Part shown: piece by piece, positions 31,784 to 40,657 of the stretch | How positions within the stretch are numbered: the first letter of the stretch is position 1 | Layout: each line of letters starts with the position of its first letter | Origin: Palleronia salina | Lineage (GTDB): Bacteria; Pseudomonadota; Alphaproteobacteria; Rhodobacterales; Rhodobacteraceae | Direction of reading: 5' to 3' | NCBI RefSeq assembly: GCF_900141995.1 | Contig: NZ_FQZA01000003.1 | Span: forward strand, 248,001 to 312,000 | Length of the DNA: 64,000 bases | Translations under genes and position numbers: made by a program | The notes under the pieces: model-generated | The model's database searches: none | Told to the model about the DNA's origin: nothing | Seen by the model: only the letters and a program-made list of their open reading frames with translations

Positions 31784-34700
31784 ATGCGATTTACCCGACT
31801 TCGACTCAATGGCTTCAAATCCTTCGTGGACCCGACCGACCTGGTCATCCACGACGGGCTGACCGGCGTGGTCGGGCCCAATGGTTGCGGCAAGTCGAAC
31901 CTGCTCGAGGCGCTGCGCTGGGTGATGGGCGAGAACCGCCCGACGGCCATGCGCGGCGGCGGGATGGAAGACGTGATCTTCGCCGGCGCCTCCAGCCGGC
32001 CGGCGCGCAATTTCGCCGAAGTTTCCCTGCATATCGACAACGCCGACCGGCTGGCGCCCGCCGCCTTCAACGAGCACGACCAGATCGAGATCGTGCGCCG
32101 CATCACCCGCGACGCGGGCTCGGCCTACAAGGCGGCGGGCAAGGACGTGCGCGCGCGCGACGTGCAGATGCTGTTCGCCGATGCCTCGACCGGCGCGCAT
32201 TCGCCCGCGCTGGTCCGGCAGGGCCAGATTTCCGAGCTGATCAACGCCAAGCCCACCGCGCGCCGCCGGATCCTGGAAGAGGCGGCTGGCATCTCGGGCC
32301 TCTACCAGCGGCGGCACGAGGCGGAGCTGAAGCTGAAGGGGGCCGAATCCAACCTGACCCGGGTCGATGACGTGATCGAGAACCTGGCGGCGCAGCTGGC
32401 ACAGCTGGCCCGACAGGCGAAACAGGCCGCACGGTACCGCGAGATCGGCGCGCGGTTGCGGCAGGCCGAGGGGCTGCTTCTCTATATACGCTGGCGCGAT
32501 GCCGACGCCGCGCGGGCCGAGGCCGAGGCCGCGCTGTCGGGCCACGTGACCGAGGCCGCGCGCGCCGAACGCGCCGCGGTCGCGGCCGCCCGCGCCCGCG
32601 AAGCCGCCGAGACCGCCCTGCCGCCGCTGCGCGAGGAGGACGCCATCGCCGCCGCGCTGGTGCAGCGGCTGGGCGTCGAGCGTGGCACGCTGGACGAGCA
32701 GATCCGCCGCGCCGACAGCACGATCGAAACCCTGTCGAAACGGCTCGACCAACTGTCCCGCGACGCCGAGCGCGAGCGCGCGCTGAACGCCGACGCGGGC
32801 GACAGCATCGCGCAGCTGGAGCAGGAACGCGCCGAGCTGGTCCGCGCGGCGGACGGCTTCGAAGGCGACCTCGCCGGGGCGGCCGAGGAGGCGCGTTCAG
32901 CGGGTGCCGTCCTGTCCGAACGCGAGGCCGCCCTGGCGCAATTGACCGAGGACGTGGCCCGGCTGGCGGCCCGACACCAGTCGGCCGAGCGCATGGTGGC
33001 CGACGGGCGCAAAACGCTGGAGCGGGCCGAACGCGGGGCCGAGGCCGCGCGCGGTTCGGTCGCCGAGGCCGAGGCGGCGCTGGAGAATGCCCACGGGGCC
33101 CAGGAGGAGGCGGCCGCCGAGCAGGATGCGGCGCAAGCCCTTGCCGCCCGGGCCGAAGCCGCGCTGGCCGCCGCCGAGGACGCCCGCGCCAAGTTGCAGG
33201 CCCAGGAATCCGATGCCCGTGCCGCCCGGTCCGAGATCGAGGGCGAGCTGGGCGCGCTGGGCGCCGAGGCGGCCGCGCTGGAGAAGCTCGTGGCCCGCGA
33301 CACGGCCGAGGGCGGGCAGGTGATGGACAGCCTGTCGGTCGATCCCGGTTTCGAGGCGGCGCTGGGCGCGGCGCTGGCCGACGACCTGCGCGCGCCGGTG
33401 GTCACGCAGGGCTCGGGCTGGCACGCGCTGCCCGACTATCCCGCGCCGCAGGCCCTGCCCGACGGCGCTGCGCCCCTGTCCGACCACGTCCGCATGCCAG
33501 ACGTGCTGCGGCGCCGGCTGGCTCAGGTCGGCGTTGTCGCGCCCGAGGACGCGGCGCGGCTGCAGCCGCGGCTGGCGCCGGGACAGCGGCTGGTCAGCAC
33601 GGCCGGGGACCTTTGGCGTTGGGACGGATACGTCACGGCGGCGGCCGATGCGCCGTCGGCGGCGGCGCTGCGGCTCCAGCAGGTGAACCGGCTCGAAGGG
33701 CTGCGCAAGGACCTGGCGGCGCTGCAGTCGCGCGCGGCCGAGGCCAAGGCGGCCCACGACGCCCTGCGCGAACGGCTGGACCAGTTGACCGCCGCCGACC
33801 GCGACGCGCGGCAGGCCCGGCGCGAGGCCGACGCGCGGGTGGCCGACCTGGGCCGTCGCCTGAGCCGGGCCGAGGCCGACCGGACCTTCGCCGAGGGCAA
33901 GCTCGAGACCGCGCGCCTGGCCGTGACCCGTCACGACGACGAGGCGATGGCGGCACGGCGCGCGGTGACAGAGGCCGAGCGCGCCCTCGAGGGCCTTGCC
34001 GACCTGTCCCAGCAGCGCGCCCGCGTCGAGGACGTGAAGATGACGGTCGAGGCCGCGCGCATGACCATGATGGCGCGCCGGTCCGCCCATGACGAGCTGA
34101 AGCGCGAAGGCGAGGATCGCGCCCGGCGGCTGGCCGCCATCGACAAGGACCTGGGCGGCTGGCGCAACCGGCTGGAGAACGCTGGCGCCCGCCTGTCCGA
34201 GGTCGAGCGTCGCCACGCCGAGACCAAGGCCGAGCTGGCCGAGGCCCGCGCGGTTCCCGAGACGCTGGCCGCCAAGCGATCCGAGCTGGCCAGCGGGATC
34301 GAGGCGGCCGAGGCGCGGCGCAAGGCATCGTCCGACGCGCTGGCCGAGGGCGAGACGGTTCTGCGCGACGCCGCCCAGGCCGAGCGGGACGCCGAGCGCG
34401 CCGCCGGCACCGCCCGCGAGGCCCGCGCCAGCGCCGAGGCCCGGCGTGACGCGGCGCGCGAAACCGTCCAGGCCGCCGAAGCCCGCATCGAGGAAGTGCT
34501 GGAGCGCACGCCGGATCAGCTGCGCGACACGCTCGACACCGGCCCGGACGAGCTGCCCGCGGCGGACGCGGTCGAGGAAGAGCTCGCCAAGCTGCGCCGC
34601 CAGCGCGACGGGTTGGGCGCGGTGAACCTCCGGGCCGAGGAGGACGCGCGCGAGGTCGAGACCGAGCACGCGGCGCTGGTCAACGAGAAGGCCGATCTCG

Positions 34701-35233
34701 AGGCCGCCATCGCCGAGCTGCGCAAGGGCATCGCCGGGTTGAACCGCGAGGGGCGCGAGCGTCTGCTGACCGCGTTCGAGCAGGTGAACGGCAACTTCGC
34801 CATGCTGTTCACGCACCTTTTTGGCGGCGGCGAGGCGCGGCTGGAACTGGTCGAATCCGACGACCCGCTGGACGCCGGTCTCGAGATCCTGTGCTGCCCG
34901 CCGGGCAAGCGGCTGTCGACCCTGTCGCTTCTGTCGGGGGGCGAGCAGACACTGACCGCCATGGCGCTGATCTTTGCCGTGTTCCTTGCGAACCCCGCGC
35001 CGATCTGCGTGCTGGACGAGGTCGACGCGCCGCTGGACGACGCCAACGTGACGCGGTTCTGCGACATGCTGGACGAGATGACCCGCCAAACCGAGACGCG
35101 GTTCCTGATCATCACCCACCACGCGGTGACCATGGCGCGGATGGACAGGCTGTTCGGGGTGACCATGGGCGAGCAGGGCGTGTCGCAGCTGGTCTCGGTC
35201 GACCTGAAGAAGGCGGAACAGATGGTCGCCTGA
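31784..35233 (+). CDS. smc: Chromosome segregation protein SMC
   Basis: A 1149-residue condensin subunit that organises and segregates the chromosome. N-terminal ATPase half: MRFTRLRLNGFKSF and Walker A VGPNGCGKSNLLEALRW. Long Ala/Glu/Arg-rich coiled coils (about 165-490 and 640-990) flank a hinge at about 500-620 (MDSLSVDPGFEAALGAAL). C-terminal half: signature LSGGEQTLTAMAL and Walker B ICVLDEVDAPLDDANV. The start is ATG 31784, where homology begins; an upstream extension of 67 residues is not SMC-like. No scpA or scpB is adjacent. Only a hairpin and a short repeat follow before the next gene. Confidence 0.96.
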   Translation: MRFTRLRLNGFKSFVDPTDLVIHDGLTGVVGPNGCGKSNLLEALRWVMGENRPTAMRGGGMEDVIFAGASSRPARNFAEVSLHIDNADRLAPAAFNEHDQIEIVRRITRDAGSAYKAAGKDVRARDVQMLFADASTGAHSPALVRQGQISELINAKPTARRRILEEAAGISGLYQRRHEAELKLKGAESNLTRVDDVIENLAAQLAQLARQAKQAARYREIGARLRQAEGLLLYIRWRDADAARAEAEAALSGHVTEAARAERAAVAAARAREAAETALPPLREEDAIAAALVQRLGVERGTLDEQIRRADSTIETLSKRLDQLSRDAERERALNADAGDSIAQLEQERAELVRAADGFEGDLAGAAEEARSAGAVLSEREAALAQLTEDVARLAARHQSAERMVADGRKTLERAERGAEAARGSVAEAEAALENAHGAQEEAAAEQDAAQALAARAEAALAAAEDARAKLQAQESDARAARSEIEGELGALGAEAAALEKLVARDTAEGGQVMDSLSVDPGFEAALGAALADDLRAPVVTQGSGWHALPDYPAPQALPDGAAPLSDHVRMPDVLRRRLAQVGVVAPEDAARLQPRLAPGQRLVSTAGDLWRWDGYVTAAADAPSAAALRLQQVNRLEGLRKDLAALQSRAAEAKAAHDALRERLDQLTAADRDARQARREADARVADLGRRLSRAEADRTFAEGKLETARLAVTRHDDEAMAARRAVTEAERALEGLADLSQQRARVEDVKMTVEAARMTMMARRSAHDELKREGEDRARRLAAIDKDLGGWRNRLENAGARLSEVERRHAETKAELAEARAVPETLAAKRSELASGIEAAEARRKASSDALAEGETVLRDAAQAERDAERAAGTAREARASAEARRDAARETVQAAEARIEEVLERTPDQLRDTLDTGPDELPAADAVEEELAKLRRQRDGLGAVNLRAEEDAREVETEHAALVNEKADLEAAIAELRKGIAGLNREGRERLLTAFEQVNGNFAMLFTHLFGGGEARLELVESDDPLDAGLEILCCPPGKRLSTLSLLSGGEQTLTAMALIFAVFLANPAPICVLDEVDAPLDDANVTRFCDMLDEMTRQTETRFLIITHHAVTMARMDRLFGVTMGEQGVSQLVSVDLKKAEQMVA

Positions 35234-35243
35234 CCCGGCCGCG

Positions 35244-35291
35244 GTGGGGGCCAGCCCCCACACCCCCGGAGGTATTTGCGGAAAGATGAAG
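35244..35291 (+). repeat. Hairpin plus GGAGGTATTTGCGGAAAGATGAAG-like intergenic element
   Basis: Eleven bases past the smc stop a 7-bp stem (GTGGGGG / CCCCCAC, loop CCAG) is followed by ACCCCCGGAGGTATTT and GCGGAAAGATGAAG. From memory, very similar strings (CCCCCGGAGTATTT...AAAGATGAAG) recur in intergenic regions of many Rhodobacterales genomes. It probably acts as the smc terminator or is a small dispersed repeat. I find only this copy in the window. Confidence 0.5.
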
Positions 35292-35364
35292 CGGGGACGG
35301 GACCGCGTTGACAAGCGGCGTCCGGGCTGCAGGTGTGGGGCACGCCGCAAATTGGAGGGTCCCC

Positions 35365-36687
35365 ATGCCGCTGTCGATGTCCCGGAAAGACTTCCCCGAA
35401 GGTTTCGAGTTCGGCGTCGCCACCGCCGCCTACCAGATCGAGGGCACGCGGAACGGCACCGTGGGCCGGTCCCACTGGGACAGCTACGCCGCGACGCTGG
35501 GCAACGTGGCGAACGGCGAGAACGGCGATGTGGCTTGCGACCACTACAACCGCTATGCCACCGACCTCGACCTGGTGAAGGACGGGAATTTCGATACCTA
35601 CCGGTTCTCGTCCGCCTGGACCCGTGTGATGCCCGACGGGCGCACGGTCAGCGAAGAGGGGCTGGTCTTCTACGACAAGCTGGTGGACGAGACGCTGGCA
35701 CGCGGGCTGAAGCCGTCGCTGACGCTTTATCACTGGGAACTGCCCGAGGTGTTCGCCGACCGGGGCGGCTGGTCGAACCGCGACACCGCGCTGGCCTTCG
35801 GCGATTACGCCCGCGCGGTGATGGACCGGCTGGGCGACCGGGTGCAGGCCGTGGCCACCATCAACGAGCCGTGGTGCGTCGCGTGGCTGTCGCATTTCCT
35901 GGGGCTTCACGCGCCGGGGGTGCGCAACATCCGCACCGCGACGCGCGCGATGCACCACATCACCCTCGCCCACGCGGAAGGCATGAAGGCAATCCGCGAC
36001 AGCGGCTCGACGGCCGACGCGGGCATCGTCCTGAACTTCGCCTGGCCCAAGCCGGACACCGACGCCGACACCGACGCCGCGCGCCGGTTCGACGGGATCC
36101 ACAATCGCTGGTTCCTCGAGGCGATCACCAAGGGTCAGTATCCGGACGACATCCTCGAGGGGCTGGGCGCGCACATGCCCGCGGACTGGCAGGACGACAT
36201 GGCGGCGATCTCGGCGCCCATCGACTGGCTGGGCGTGAACTACTACACCCGCACCACCCTGCGCGATCTGCCGGGCGCCGTCTGGCCCGCTTTCGAGGAC
36301 GTGCCGGGCCCGCTGCCCAAGACCGACATGGGGTGGGAGATCTACCCCGGGGGCCTGGGCGACATGCTGAGCCGCATCGCGCGTGAGTACACGCAGGACA
36401 CACCACTGATCGTGACCGAGAACGGCATGGCGGGGGACGACCACCTCGATGACGGCGCGGTCGAGGACCCGGTGCGCGTGCGGTACTTCGACGATCACCT
36501 GAAATCGGTCCTGCGTTCAATCGGCGAGGGCACCCCGGTGCGCGGCTACTACGCCTGGTCGCTGCTGGACAACTACGAGTGGTCCTTCGGCTACGACAAG
36601 CGGTTCGGGATCGTCTACGTGGATTACGACACCCAGGAGCGAATCCCGAAGGCGTCGTATCACGCGCTGAAGGACGCGATCGGCTGA
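35365..36687 (+). CDS. GH1 beta-glucosidase
   Basis: A 440-residue glycoside hydrolase family 1 enzyme (retaining beta-glycosidase). N-terminal signature FEFGVATAAYQIEG; acid/base Glu168 in ATINEPW; nucleophile Glu352 in IVTENGM; aglycone-side motif YYAWSLLDNYEWSFGYDKRF. There is no signal peptide, so it acts on imported beta-glucosides in the cytoplasm. The ATG at 35365 has GGAGG seven bases upstream; a longer frame from 35308 lacks a ribosome-binding site. It is a single gene, converging on the MetE-like gene with a strong terminator between. Confidence 0.95.
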   Translation: MPLSMSRKDFPEGFEFGVATAAYQIEGTRNGTVGRSHWDSYAATLGNVANGENGDVACDHYNRYATDLDLVKDGNFDTYRFSSAWTRVMPDGRTVSEEGLVFYDKLVDETLARGLKPSLTLYHWELPEVFADRGGWSNRDTALAFGDYARAVMDRLGDRVQAVATINEPWCVAWLSHFLGLHAPGVRNIRTATRAMHHITLAHAEGMKAIRDSGSTADAGIVLNFAWPKPDTDADTDAARRFDGIHNRWFLEAITKGQYPDDILEGLGAHMPADWQDDMAAISAPIDWLGVNYYTRTTLRDLPGAVWPAFEDVPGPLPKTDMGWEIYPGGLGDMLSRIAREYTQDTPLIVTENGMAGDDHLDDGAVEDPVRVRYFDDHLKSVLRSIGEGTPVRGYYAWSLLDNYEWSFGYDKRFGIVYVDYDTQERIPKASYHALKDAIG

Positions 36688-36693
36688 GTGGCG

Positions 36694-36720
36694 CGGCGCC
36701 GGGCTGCGAACCCGGCGCCG
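36694..36720. terminator. Bidirectional terminator between the beta-glucosidase and MetE-like genes
   Basis: CGGCGCCGGG and CCCGGCGCCG form a perfect 10-bp stem with a seven-base loop in the 37-base gap between two convergent genes. Confidence 0.7.
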
Positions 36721-36724
36721 TCGA

Positions 36725-37840
36725 TCAGGCCGCGTGGGCGCCCTCGGCCAGCGAGGCGAGCTTGGCCCAGGCGATTTCCGGATCCACCGCGCCGAAGCCG
36801 GCGAAGGTGCCGAACCCGCAATCGCTGCCGGCGATGACCCGTTCGGCCCCGACGATATCGACGAAGCGGCGGGTGCGCTCGGCCACCAGTTCGGGATGCT
36901 CGACGAAGTTGGTGGTAGTGTCGACAACGCCGGGCACCAGCACCTTGTCGTCGGGGATATCGGCCTTGCGGTCGCGGAAGACCGACCATTCGTGGCCGTG
37001 GCGGGGGTTCGACGTCTCGAACAGCACATAGCGCGCGGGCACCGACATCAGCGTGTCGAACATCTTGGCCATGGGGATGTCGCAGACATGGGGGCCCTCG
37101 TAATTGCCCCAGCAGATATGGACGCGCACCCGGGCCGGATCGACATCCGACAGCGCGTGGGCCAGCGCCTCGACATGGGACTGCGCCACCTTCACGAAGT
37201 CCGCGTCGCTCAGGTCGTTGAACAGCATGTGCCGCGACAGCGCCAGGTCGGGGCAGTCGAGCTGCAGGTCCAGCCCGGCGCCGACGATGGTCTCGTATTC
37301 CGCCTTCATCGCGTCGGCCAGCGCCGCCAGGTAGGCCTCGCGCGTCTTGTAATGCGCGTTCTGCAGGAACAGCGAGATCACGCCGGGGCTGGCCGCGTTC
37401 ATGAAACCGCGGGTGGCGCCGTGCGCGTCCATCGCGGCCTTGAGGTTGGCGATGTCCTTCTCGAGCTCGCCCTGGCCCTTGGACTTCACCTCGCCCACGC
37501 ACATGGGACGGGCGTATTTCGGGGTGCCGCCACCTTCGGCCAGGCGCTTGAGGAAGGTCGGGAACCGCTTCAGGTCCGCGGGCGCGTTGCGGGGGCTGTC
37601 GCCGTCGAAGCCGGTATAGCGGTCCTTCACGTAGGTGGCGTAGCTGATCTTGCTGGTCTCGCCGTCGCTGACGATGTCGATGCCGGCCTCGACCTGCCGG
37701 CGCACCACGTAATCCACGCCCTCGGCCATGGCGGCGTCGAAATCGGCGGGGTCATATGGTTCACCGCGTTCGCGGGCGAAAATGAAGTCGACGATCTTCT
37801 GGCTGCGCGGCAGCGATCCGACGTGGGTGGCAAGTGTCAT
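36725..37840 (-). CDS. MetE C-domain-like cobalamin-independent methyltransferase
   Basis: A 371-residue TIM-barrel protein of the vitamin-B12-independent methionine synthase family, corresponding to the C-terminal half of MetE alone. Zinc ligands can be read in VRVHICWGNYEGPH (His-x-Cys), LFETSN (Glu) and IAGSDCGFGT (Cys). The N-terminal TLATHVGSLPRSQ matches stand-alone members. Such core-MetE proteins may make methionine from alternative methyl donors or act on other thiols; the donor is unknown here. The start at ATG 37840 excludes a 31-residue extension that overlaps the upstream gene. It follows the HAD gene by 37 bases. Confidence 0.85.
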   Translation of the reverse strand: MTLATHVGSLPRSQKIVDFIFARERGEPYDPADFDAAMAEGVDYVVRRQVEAGIDIVSDGETSKISYATYVKDRYTGFDGDSPRNAPADLKRFPTFLKRLAEGGGTPKYARPMCVGEVKSKGQGELEKDIANLKAAMDAHGATRGFMNAASPGVISLFLQNAHYKTREAYLAALADAMKAEYETIVGAGLDLQLDCPDLALSRHMLFNDLSDADFVKVAQSHVEALAHALSDVDPARVRVHICWGNYEGPHVCDIPMAKMFDTLMSVPARYVLFETSNPRHGHEWSVFRDRKADIPDDKVLVPGVVDTTTNFVEHPELVAERTRRFVDIVGAERVIAGSDCGFGTFAGFGAVDPEIAWAKLASLAEGAHAA

Positions 37841-37877
37841 GGTCGGGGTCCTTTTCCTGCGCCCCGCCACGCGGGGC

Positions 37878-38528
37878 CTAGCTTGATCGTGTGGCAACCG
37901 CCGGGGCCAGCCGGTCCAGCACCATGTCGGCATGGGCGAAATTCGATTGCGCGTGCATCCGGCCCGGAAGGGCGAAACAGGTCAGCCCGGCGTCTTTCGC
38001 CGCCGTCACGCCGTCCCGATTGTCCTCGATCGCGATGGATCCGTCCGCGGTGCAGTCGAGTGCGGCCAGCGCGCGGTAATAGGCATCGGGCGCCGGCTTG
38101 GACTGGACCACGTCGCCGCGGGTCACGACGGTGTCGAAGGTGCCGCGCGACAGGCCCGTCGCGTCCAGCACGCAGTCGACATTCGCCGCCGATGTCGAGG
38201 TCACGAAGCCCAGCCGCCATCCGGCGGCGCGCGTCTCGGCCAGCGTTTCGGCCACGCCCTCGCGCAGGGGCACGCCCTCGGCCAGCTTGTCGCAGAAGAT
38301 CTCGGTCTTGCGGCGATGGATCTGGCCCACGTCCAGACGCTGGTCGCGGTTGTCGGCATAGTCGCGGATGCGCTGCGCCCCTCCGGATCTGGTCAGCATT
38401 GCGGCATAGGCGTCCTCGCTCCAGTGCCAATCCAGCCCCGCCTCGCGGAAGGCGAGGTTGAAGGCGTCGCGTTGCAGGTGCGAGGTTTCGGCGAGTACGC
38501 CGATCGATCCGATAAGGAAGGCGGGCAT
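37878..38528 (-). CDS. HAD-like protein (CbbY/phosphatase fold) lacking the nucleophile motif
   Basis: A 216-residue protein with the fold of beta-phosphoglucomutase/CbbY phosphatases: cap helices at about 20-90, motif II Thr/Ser in GFVTSTSAAN, motif III Lys in SKPAPDAYYRA and motif IV IEDNRDGVTAAKDAG. The N terminus, however, is MPAFLIGSIGVLAETS; the D-x-D of motif I is replaced by G-S-I, so the catalytic aspartate is absent. Either the protein is not a phosphatase, or it uses other residues. It precedes the MetE-like gene with the same orientation and lies downstream of the catabolic operon after a 96-base gap. Confidence 0.8.
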   Translation of the reverse strand: MPAFLIGSIGVLAETSHLQRDAFNLAFREAGLDWHWSEDAYAAMLTRSGGAQRIRDYADNRDQRLDVGQIHRRKTEIFCDKLAEGVPLREGVAETLAETRAAGWRLGFVTSTSAANVDCVLDATGLSRGTFDTVVTRGDVVQSKPAPDAYYRALAALDCTADGSIAIEDNRDGVTAAKDAGLTCFALPGRMHAQSNFAHADMVLDRLAPAVATRSS

Positions 38529-38624
38529 ATGGGGGCTCCGGTCGGGGATGCGTTGAGTCTCCGACCAGCGCGCAGGCGCGCGGGATTGTTCCGCCGGATC
38601 GCGTGTCTGCCCCTAGGCGCCGGG

Positions 38625-39257
38625 TCATGCCGTCCCCCTGCGACGGCGGGCCAGGAGCACGCTGTGCCCGCCGCAGGTCGCGTCCGACAGGGTCAATCGC
38701 TCGACCACCAGGCCCGCCTGCCGGGACAGCCGCCGGTAAGTGCGGGGGGAGAGGCTCGCATGGTAGACCGCCTCGCCGGCCACGCGGCCCGTGGTTTCGC
38801 CGGCCACCGGGCCGACGGTCAGCATCAGCCGGCCACCGGGGCGCAGGAGCCGCGCGAGGCGACGGAAACACCGTGCCTGCTGCAGCGGGCGCAGGTGGAA
38901 GAAGCCGTTCCACGAAACGATGCCGTGGACCTTTTGTCTTGGAACGAACGTGCGCATGTCGCCCGACCGCAGGGGCGCGACCGGGCCGCGCCGCCGGGCG
39001 ATGGCCAGCATGTGGCGCGCGATGTCGATCCCGGTGACCGGCATCCCGCGACGGCGCAGCCAGCCGGTGATGGGCGTGCCGGTGCCGCAGCCCAGGTCGA
39101 GCACGCGGGCGCGGGGTGGCAGGGGCGCGGCGAAGCGTTGCAGCCAGCCGGCCTCGGCCACGTGCCGCGACCGGTCCCGGTCGAAGGCGCGCGCGTGGGC
39201 CGCGTAGACCGCGCCCGTCCGCCGCGCGAGGCTGTCCAGGTACCCCGCCGCCGTCAT
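38625..39257 (-). CDS. Class I SAM-dependent methyltransferase
   Basis: A 210-residue methyltransferase: SAM-binding motif I VLDLGCGTGTPITGWL, acidic motif II VTGIDIARHM, then GIVSWNGFFHL and LRPGGRLMLTVG. The substrate is unknown. It is the last gene of the ten-gene minus-strand operon; its ATG overlaps the last base of the bicupin stop codon (TGATG), so it is translationally coupled to the pathway genes. Confidence 0.85.
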   Translation of the reverse strand: MTAAGYLDSLARRTGAVYAAHARAFDRDRSRHVAEAGWLQRFAAPLPPRARVLDLGCGTGTPITGWLRRRGMPVTGIDIARHMLAIARRRGPVAPLRSGDMRTFVPRQKVHGIVSWNGFFHLRPLQQARCFRRLARLLRPGGRLMLTVGPVAGETTGRVAGEAVYHASLSPRTYRRLSRQAGLVVERLTLSDATCGGHSVLLARRRRGTA

Positions 39258-40207
39258 CAGCGCATCGACGGTCCCGCAGGGTCGTCGGTGGCGACCACGT
39301 GGTACAGCGCGGCCTCGCCCGTCATGGACGGCAGCGCGTTGTGGGGCAGGTCGGCGGGCACCGACATGGTGTCGCCGGGGGCGATCACCTCGGAGCCGCC
39401 GGGCCAGTTCACCCGCCAGTGTCCGCGCACCGGCATCAGGACCGACGGCCGGTCGTGCTGGTGCATCTCCTCGCGCGCCGATGACCGGGTCAGCAGGTCG
39501 ACTTCGAAGCCCGGCTTGTCGCGGATGATCCCGGTTTCGCCGATCACCTTGCAGGCGCGGTCCTTGGCCAGCGCGGCCATGTCGTTGTAGCGGCGCACGC
39601 CCCAGCCCACGACCTGCATCGGCGTCAGCTCCTCGAACGCCCCGAGCTCGTCGTCGGTCAGGACCGGCATGGGCTTCACGCCCTCGGGAAGGGTCTGGCC
39701 CTTCTTCGTGTCGTAGAGCTTGCCGTTTTCGCCCAGCACCAGGCCATGGTCGCGCGCGTCCTCGATCACCTGCGGCGCCCAGATGACGCCGCCGCCCGCG
39801 TCGTCCCCGCCGAGGATCGCCATGATCATCCCGTAATCGGTGCCCACGTTCTCGAACCCGCGGAAGATGCCGGTGGGAATGTTGATGATGTCGCCCTGTT
39901 CCAGCAGCACCTCGCCCGCGTCGCCCCAGCGGCCCCAGAAGAACCGCCAGCGGCCCGACAGGACGAAGAACACCTCGGCCGTGCGGTGGGAATGGAGCGA
40001 GTTGCGGCAGCGCGGCGGCTGGCCGGCCGCGCCGATGTTGAAGCCGTGGGGTTCGTTGATGTGCACGTGCTGGTCGGCGGACTCGCTCACGCCGCCGCCG
40101 ATGATCGTGAAGTTCTCCTTCTGGTCCGATCCGGGCGTGTGCGCGTCGATGAAAGCGGTCTTGCAGGGGATCAGTTCGCCGTAGCGGACGGTCGTCGGAA
40201 TGGTCAT
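39257..40207 (-). CDS. Bicupin (two-cupin-domain) protein
   Basis: A 316-residue protein with two cupin barrels. The first contains RNSLHSHRTAEVFFVLSGRW with a His-x-His...Glu metal set and EQGDIINIPTGIFRGFEN; the second EEMHQHDRPSVLMPVRGHW and APGDTMSVPADLPHNAL. Cupins of this type are often dioxygenases, isomerases or sugar-binding enzymes. The gene overlaps the SRPBCC gene (ATGA) and the methyltransferase gene, placing it inside the sugar/polyol operon, so a role on an intermediate of that pathway is likely. The exact reaction cannot be read. Confidence 0.82.
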   Translation of the reverse strand: MTIPTTVRYGELIPCKTAFIDAHTPGSDQKENFTIIGGGVSESADQHVHINEPHGFNIGAAGQPPRCRNSLHSHRTAEVFFVLSGRWRFFWGRWGDAGEVLLEQGDIINIPTGIFRGFENVGTDYGMIMAILGGDDAGGGVIWAPQVIEDARDHGLVLGENGKLYDTKKGQTLPEGVKPMPVLTDDELGAFEELTPMQVVGWGVRRYNDMAALAKDRACKVIGETGIIRDKPGFEVDLLTRSSAREEMHQHDRPSVLMPVRGHWRVNWPGGSEVIAPGDTMSVPADLPHNALPSMTGEAALYHVVATDDPAGPSMR

Positions 40208-40653
40208 GTTGCGTCCTCGTTCAGAAGGGTCTCGAAACGGTCGAGCATCGTGGCCCAGCCCTCGGTCACCTGCGACTCGGTCGGCTGGTCGTCGAGCGCG
40301 GCGATCTGGCTGGTGCAGTGCATCCGCGTGCCGTCACCGTGCGGCTCGACCTCGACGAGCGTCTGCATGGTCATCCGGCAGGCGCCGCCGAAGACGCCGC
40401 GGCCCTGGACCAGCAGGCGGTGGGGTGGGTCGCAGACGCGGATCTCGTCGATCATCTCGCCGATGCGGGTGCCCTCGTGCTCGATGGCGACGATCTCGGT
40501 GCCGCCGGCGCGGGTGTCATACCCTTCGTGCCGCATGCCCGACCCCTCGGGCGTCTCGAAGCGGGCGCGCCAGTCGGGGTTCGTCCAGCCCGCGAAGATC
40601 GTCTCGGGCGGCGCGAGAAAATCCCGGGTCAGGTGGACGGTGAAATGCCGCAT
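40204..40653 (-). CDS. SRPBCC/AHSA1-family protein
   Basis: A 149-residue START-like protein of the AHSA1 (Aha1 C-terminal) family: FTVHLTRDFLAPPETIFAGW at the N terminus and ESQVTEGWATMLDRFETLL at the C terminus (the usual GWxxxLDRLE block). These small barrels bind hydrophobic ligands or act as accessory factors. The start is ATG 40653; the gap to the preceding SnoaL gene is four bases and its stop overlaps the bicupin start. Confidence 0.82.
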   Translation of the reverse strand: MRHFTVHLTRDFLAPPETIFAGWTNPDWRARFETPEGSGMRHEGYDTRAGGTEIVAIEHEGTRIGEMIDEIRVCDPPHRLLVQGRGVFGGACRMTMQTLVEVEPHGDGTRMHCTSQIAALDDQPTESQVTEGWATMLDRFETLLNEDAT

Positions 40654-40657
40654 GGCG

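Noticed and set aside
35308-35336. TTGACA at 35308 as promoter of the beta-glucosidase gene
   Set aside because: No acceptable -10 hexamer lies at 16-19 bases.
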